Origin: Aquila chrysaetos chrysaetos
Lineage: Eukaryota > Chordata > Aves > Accipitriformes > Accipitridae
Direction of reading: 5' to 3'
NCBI RefSeq assembly: GCF_900496995.4
Contig: NC_044018.1
Location: 30,647,825 to 30,711,824 of the forward strand
DNA: 64,000 nt
Made by a program: the position numbers and the translations under genes. The notes beneath the pieces are model-generated. The model saw nothing but the letters and a program-made list of their open reading frames with translations. It was not told the origin of the DNA and ran no database searches. Within the stretch, counting starts at the first letter, position 1; every line of letters starts with the position of its first letter. Below, in pieces: positions 61,701 to 64,000 of this stretch.

Positions 61701-63827
61701 AGCACGGTTGCTTTGGCATTATTGTCCTGGTTCCCGTGGACGATGACCACGATGGGCAGAGACAGGACCTGGGGGCAGAGCGGCCCCCTCTCAGCCCTAA
61801 GGCCACCCCGAGTGAAGCGGAGCTGGCTGCCCTGGGACTGTCCCAGCCCAGCATGGGGCTCGGCACCGAGCTGTCCGGACAGGGCCTGGGCACCCCGTGG
61901 GGGAAGGCTCAGCACTGCCCAGCCCTGTCCTGCGGGAGAGGGGCCGGTACCTGGAGGTGGACGGAGAGGTTGCTGGGGGTCAGGGCCACCGTGGTGCTGA
62001 ACAGGACGGCACACTTCTCCTCTGTCACTGATTCGGACCCCTTCCGCTCGCAGCGCTTGATCTTCTTCAGCAGCTGGGGACGGGAAAGCTGAGCGTCATC
62101 CCTGGGCAAGCACCAGCCTTGGGGCTCTCCAGCCCACCCTCCCGGATGGCTCTGCATCGGGGCCTCCCAGCACCCCAGTGGAGCCCCCAGCCCGTCCCAC
62201 GGCCCCCATATAGCCCCTCGCTGGTGGCACTCACCACATTCTTGAAGTTGGCACAGCAGGTTCCACTGGTGGGGTTGGTCTCCAGGGCCACCACGTTATG
62301 CATGATCTCCCCCGTGCTCTCGCTGGGTAGAGGAGGGGGTCAGGGGGGGCGCGGCAGTGTGGCAGCCCCCTCACCCCCACGCTGGCTGTCCAGCTGCTCA
62401 CCTGAGGGCATTGCTGTAGGCACTGAGCGCCAGCTCCCGCGCCTGCTTCTCCGTCACCATGTCAGCCCGCACCATGTAGGGCTTGGCCGATGTCTTCAGC
62501 AGCTGGGGGCCCAGCAGGAACCGGACGCTCGCCTGGAACTTGGTCTGGGTCTTCAGCACCTGCGGCGGCTGCTTCTCCACCAGGAAGGAGCTGGGGAACA
62601 AGGGGAGACAATGGTGCCCAGCACAACACCCCCACCAGCTCTGCAACCAACCTCTGCAGACCCACCTCACCCCTCCACCACCACAGCCCCCCCAGCCTGT
62701 TACCTCTTGACCAGGCTGGATAACACCTCATTGAACCGCTCCAGGAGCCGGGGCAGCAGCTCAGCACCCAGCTCTGCGCTCGCCGCCATCACCTGCTGGT
62801 GCAGCTGGAAGTAAACCTCGACCAGGCTCTCGCACCTGCCGAGGGAACCATGGGGAAAGGGGCACCCTCAGCCAAAGCAGAGCAGGACCACTGCTCTCCC
62901 AGAGCTCCTCGGGCCAGCGGGCTCCCTGCTCCCATGGGAGCAGGAGGGTTGCTCTGGGTCCCCCATCTCTGCCCCATGCCACCTCACCTCTTCTGCAGCG
63001 GAGCTAGGTTCTCCTCAAAGAGGGCCCCGTTCCCTGCCAGCTGCTGCTGCCTCTTCCAGATTTGGATCCTCTTCAGTACCTGTTGCTTGGCTGCCTCCAG
63101 CTCTTTCATGGCCTCCAGGATCAGGGTGGGCACCTCCTGTGGGGGAGCACCAGCCACGGGGCTCTGCATTGCACTGTCCCCCGGCAGAGACCTGCAGCTC
63201 TACACCGTCCCCCTCAGGGCACCAAAACCCTTGGCCCTGCACTGCCTCCCTGCCCCAGAGCTGGTTTGCACCTTCCCCAGCAGGCAGGGCTGCCGGCTTT
63301 CCCCCTGGTGCCCCAGACCTCCACTCACGCTCTCTGGCGGTTTCGCTTCTGGCTTCAGCTGTGCGTCCCGCACGTTCAGCTGCAGAGAGGCTGCAAAGGA
63401 AGGATGAGGGTGGCCCTGTTAGCGCTGGGAGCTGGCATCTGCATTGCACTGCCCAGCACCCCAGGGGGGGCACGCCGCCTTCGCCGCGCCCCACAGCAGA
63501 CCCACACCGAGCAGGGACCCGTCCTGCCCCGGCCTCTTACCTGCGGGACCATCCCGCAGCGCCTGGATCTCACGGACACGGTGCTGCAGCCGCTGCAGCC
63601 CCAGGCTGAACTTCAGCTCCTCCTGCCGCCGGTGGAAGCTGAGGGGCAGGTGGCAGTCCTGGGGCAGAGCAGAGTGGGGTGAGCGGGGCCGGAGCTGGCC
63701 CCGTGCCTCGGGGCGCCCCGGGAAGGGGGCAGGGACCACGCACCCTCTTGAGCACGGCGGCCTTCTCACCCTCCAGGATCGCTTTCAGGACAGCCACCAG
63801 CCGCAGCGGGTCCCGCCGGTAAGCATT
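58729..63827 (-). CDS. STAT6: STAT6, IL-4/IL-13 signal transducer (19 exons seen, N-terminus beyond the right edge)
   Basis: Cytokine-activated transcription factor that moves from cytoplasm to nucleus after JAK phosphorylation. Exon upper ends (minus): 63827, 63658, 63390, 63136, 62835, 62590, 62322, 62073, 61768, 61481, 61199, 60986, 60747, 60379, 59975, 59719, 59501, 59142, 58924. All phases agree through to the stop at 58729-58731. Coiled-coil: [23 protein letters not shown]-binding: [13 protein letters not shown] and [20 protein letters not shown]. Linker: [21 protein letters not shown]2: [20 protein letters not shown] with the phosphotyrosine-binding Arg. [13 protein letters not shown] holds the activating Tyr (human Y641). 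The transactivation tail is Pro-rich and diverged, ending with an acidic-hydrophobic [15 protein letters not shown] patch and a short novel end. [12 protein letters not shown] and the NAB2 neighbour separate it from STAT2. Only the first one or more exons, including most of the N-domain, are missing from view. Confidence 0.97.
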
Positions 63828-64000
63828 CTGCAGGGGAGCCAAGCCCAGGGCGTTAGCAGGGCAGGACACGAGCAACCTAGCCCCGGCCCCCTCCCACCGC
63901 ATTCATGTGTTTCAGGCCCCCTTCCCACAAGGAACAGTGCTAAGTCAGTCAGACTCTGGGGCTTCATGACCCAAAGTGTGGGACAGACCACAACTCGCTG
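63828..64000 (-). other. STAT6: STAT6 intron, cut by window edge
   Basis: Upstream of the acceptor CCCCTGCAG at 63830-63828 (minus). No further exon recognised in these 173 bases. Confidence 0.7.

Noticed and set aside
58729-63827. STAT2 as identity of the right-hand gene
   Set aside because: The SH2-to-tyrosine region, the GYV...IKM phosphotyrosine site and the NAB2 neighbour fit STAT6.

Overview
This window is vertebrate nuclear DNA, most likely from a bird and probably from a small GC-rich chromosome. It has spliced genes with GT-AG introns, long CpG-rich promoters, very short introns, many long G or C runs and few interspersed repeats. The gene order matches the human 12q13 block NACA-PRIM1-HSD17B6/RDH16-GPR182-ZBTB39-TAC3-MYO1A-NEMP1-NAB2-STAT6 one for one, with the same relative orientations for the families I know. 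A crocodilian cannot be excluded from sequence alone. All calls come from reading frames, splice signals and remembered protein families; no search was run.

Layout: 1-5806 is the 5' half of NACA (minus strand), including part of the giant muscle-specific (skNAC) exon. 6270-9213 is PRIM1 (minus), which shares a CpG-rich bidirectional promoter with an RDH16/HSD17B6-like dehydrogenase (plus, 9855-11845). A second dehydrogenase copy follows (12982-14613), with nearly identical first two exons, diverged last two exons and a late frameshift. After about 4 kb of intergenic DNA comes GPR182 (plus, 18685-19779). It faces ZBTB39 (minus, 27391-29529), which has a long 3' UTR reaching down to about 22.6 kb and a 5' exon near 31.3 kb. 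TAC3 (minus, 32509-33193), encoding neurokinin B, follows, separated from the ZBTB39 first exon by a 0.5 kb hexamer satellite. MYO1A (minus, 36550-43653, 28 coding exons) and NEMP1 (minus, 47187-51175, 9 coding exons) come next. NEMP1 is head-to-head with NAB2 (plus, 54246-57017). NAB2 is tail-to-tail with STAT6 (minus, 58729 to beyond the right edge), and their poly(A) signals are within a few bases of each other.

The genes are a conserved syntenic block, not a pathway: ribosome-associated chaperone, DNA primase, retinoid/steroid dehydrogenase, chemokine-scavenger-type receptor, zinc-finger repressor, neuropeptide, brush-border myosin, nuclear-envelope protein, EGR corepressor and IL-4 signal transducer. 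I found no previously undescribed multi-gene system. The most notable points are a U12-type AT-AC intron in PRIM1, exon-bounded near-identity between the two dehydrogenase copies, a 24-base TAC3 microexon whose junction creates the neurokinin B cleavage site, a G-tract abutting a MYO1A splice donor, a cluster of EGR-type sites upstream of NAB2, and a one-base C-run frameshift in NAB2.
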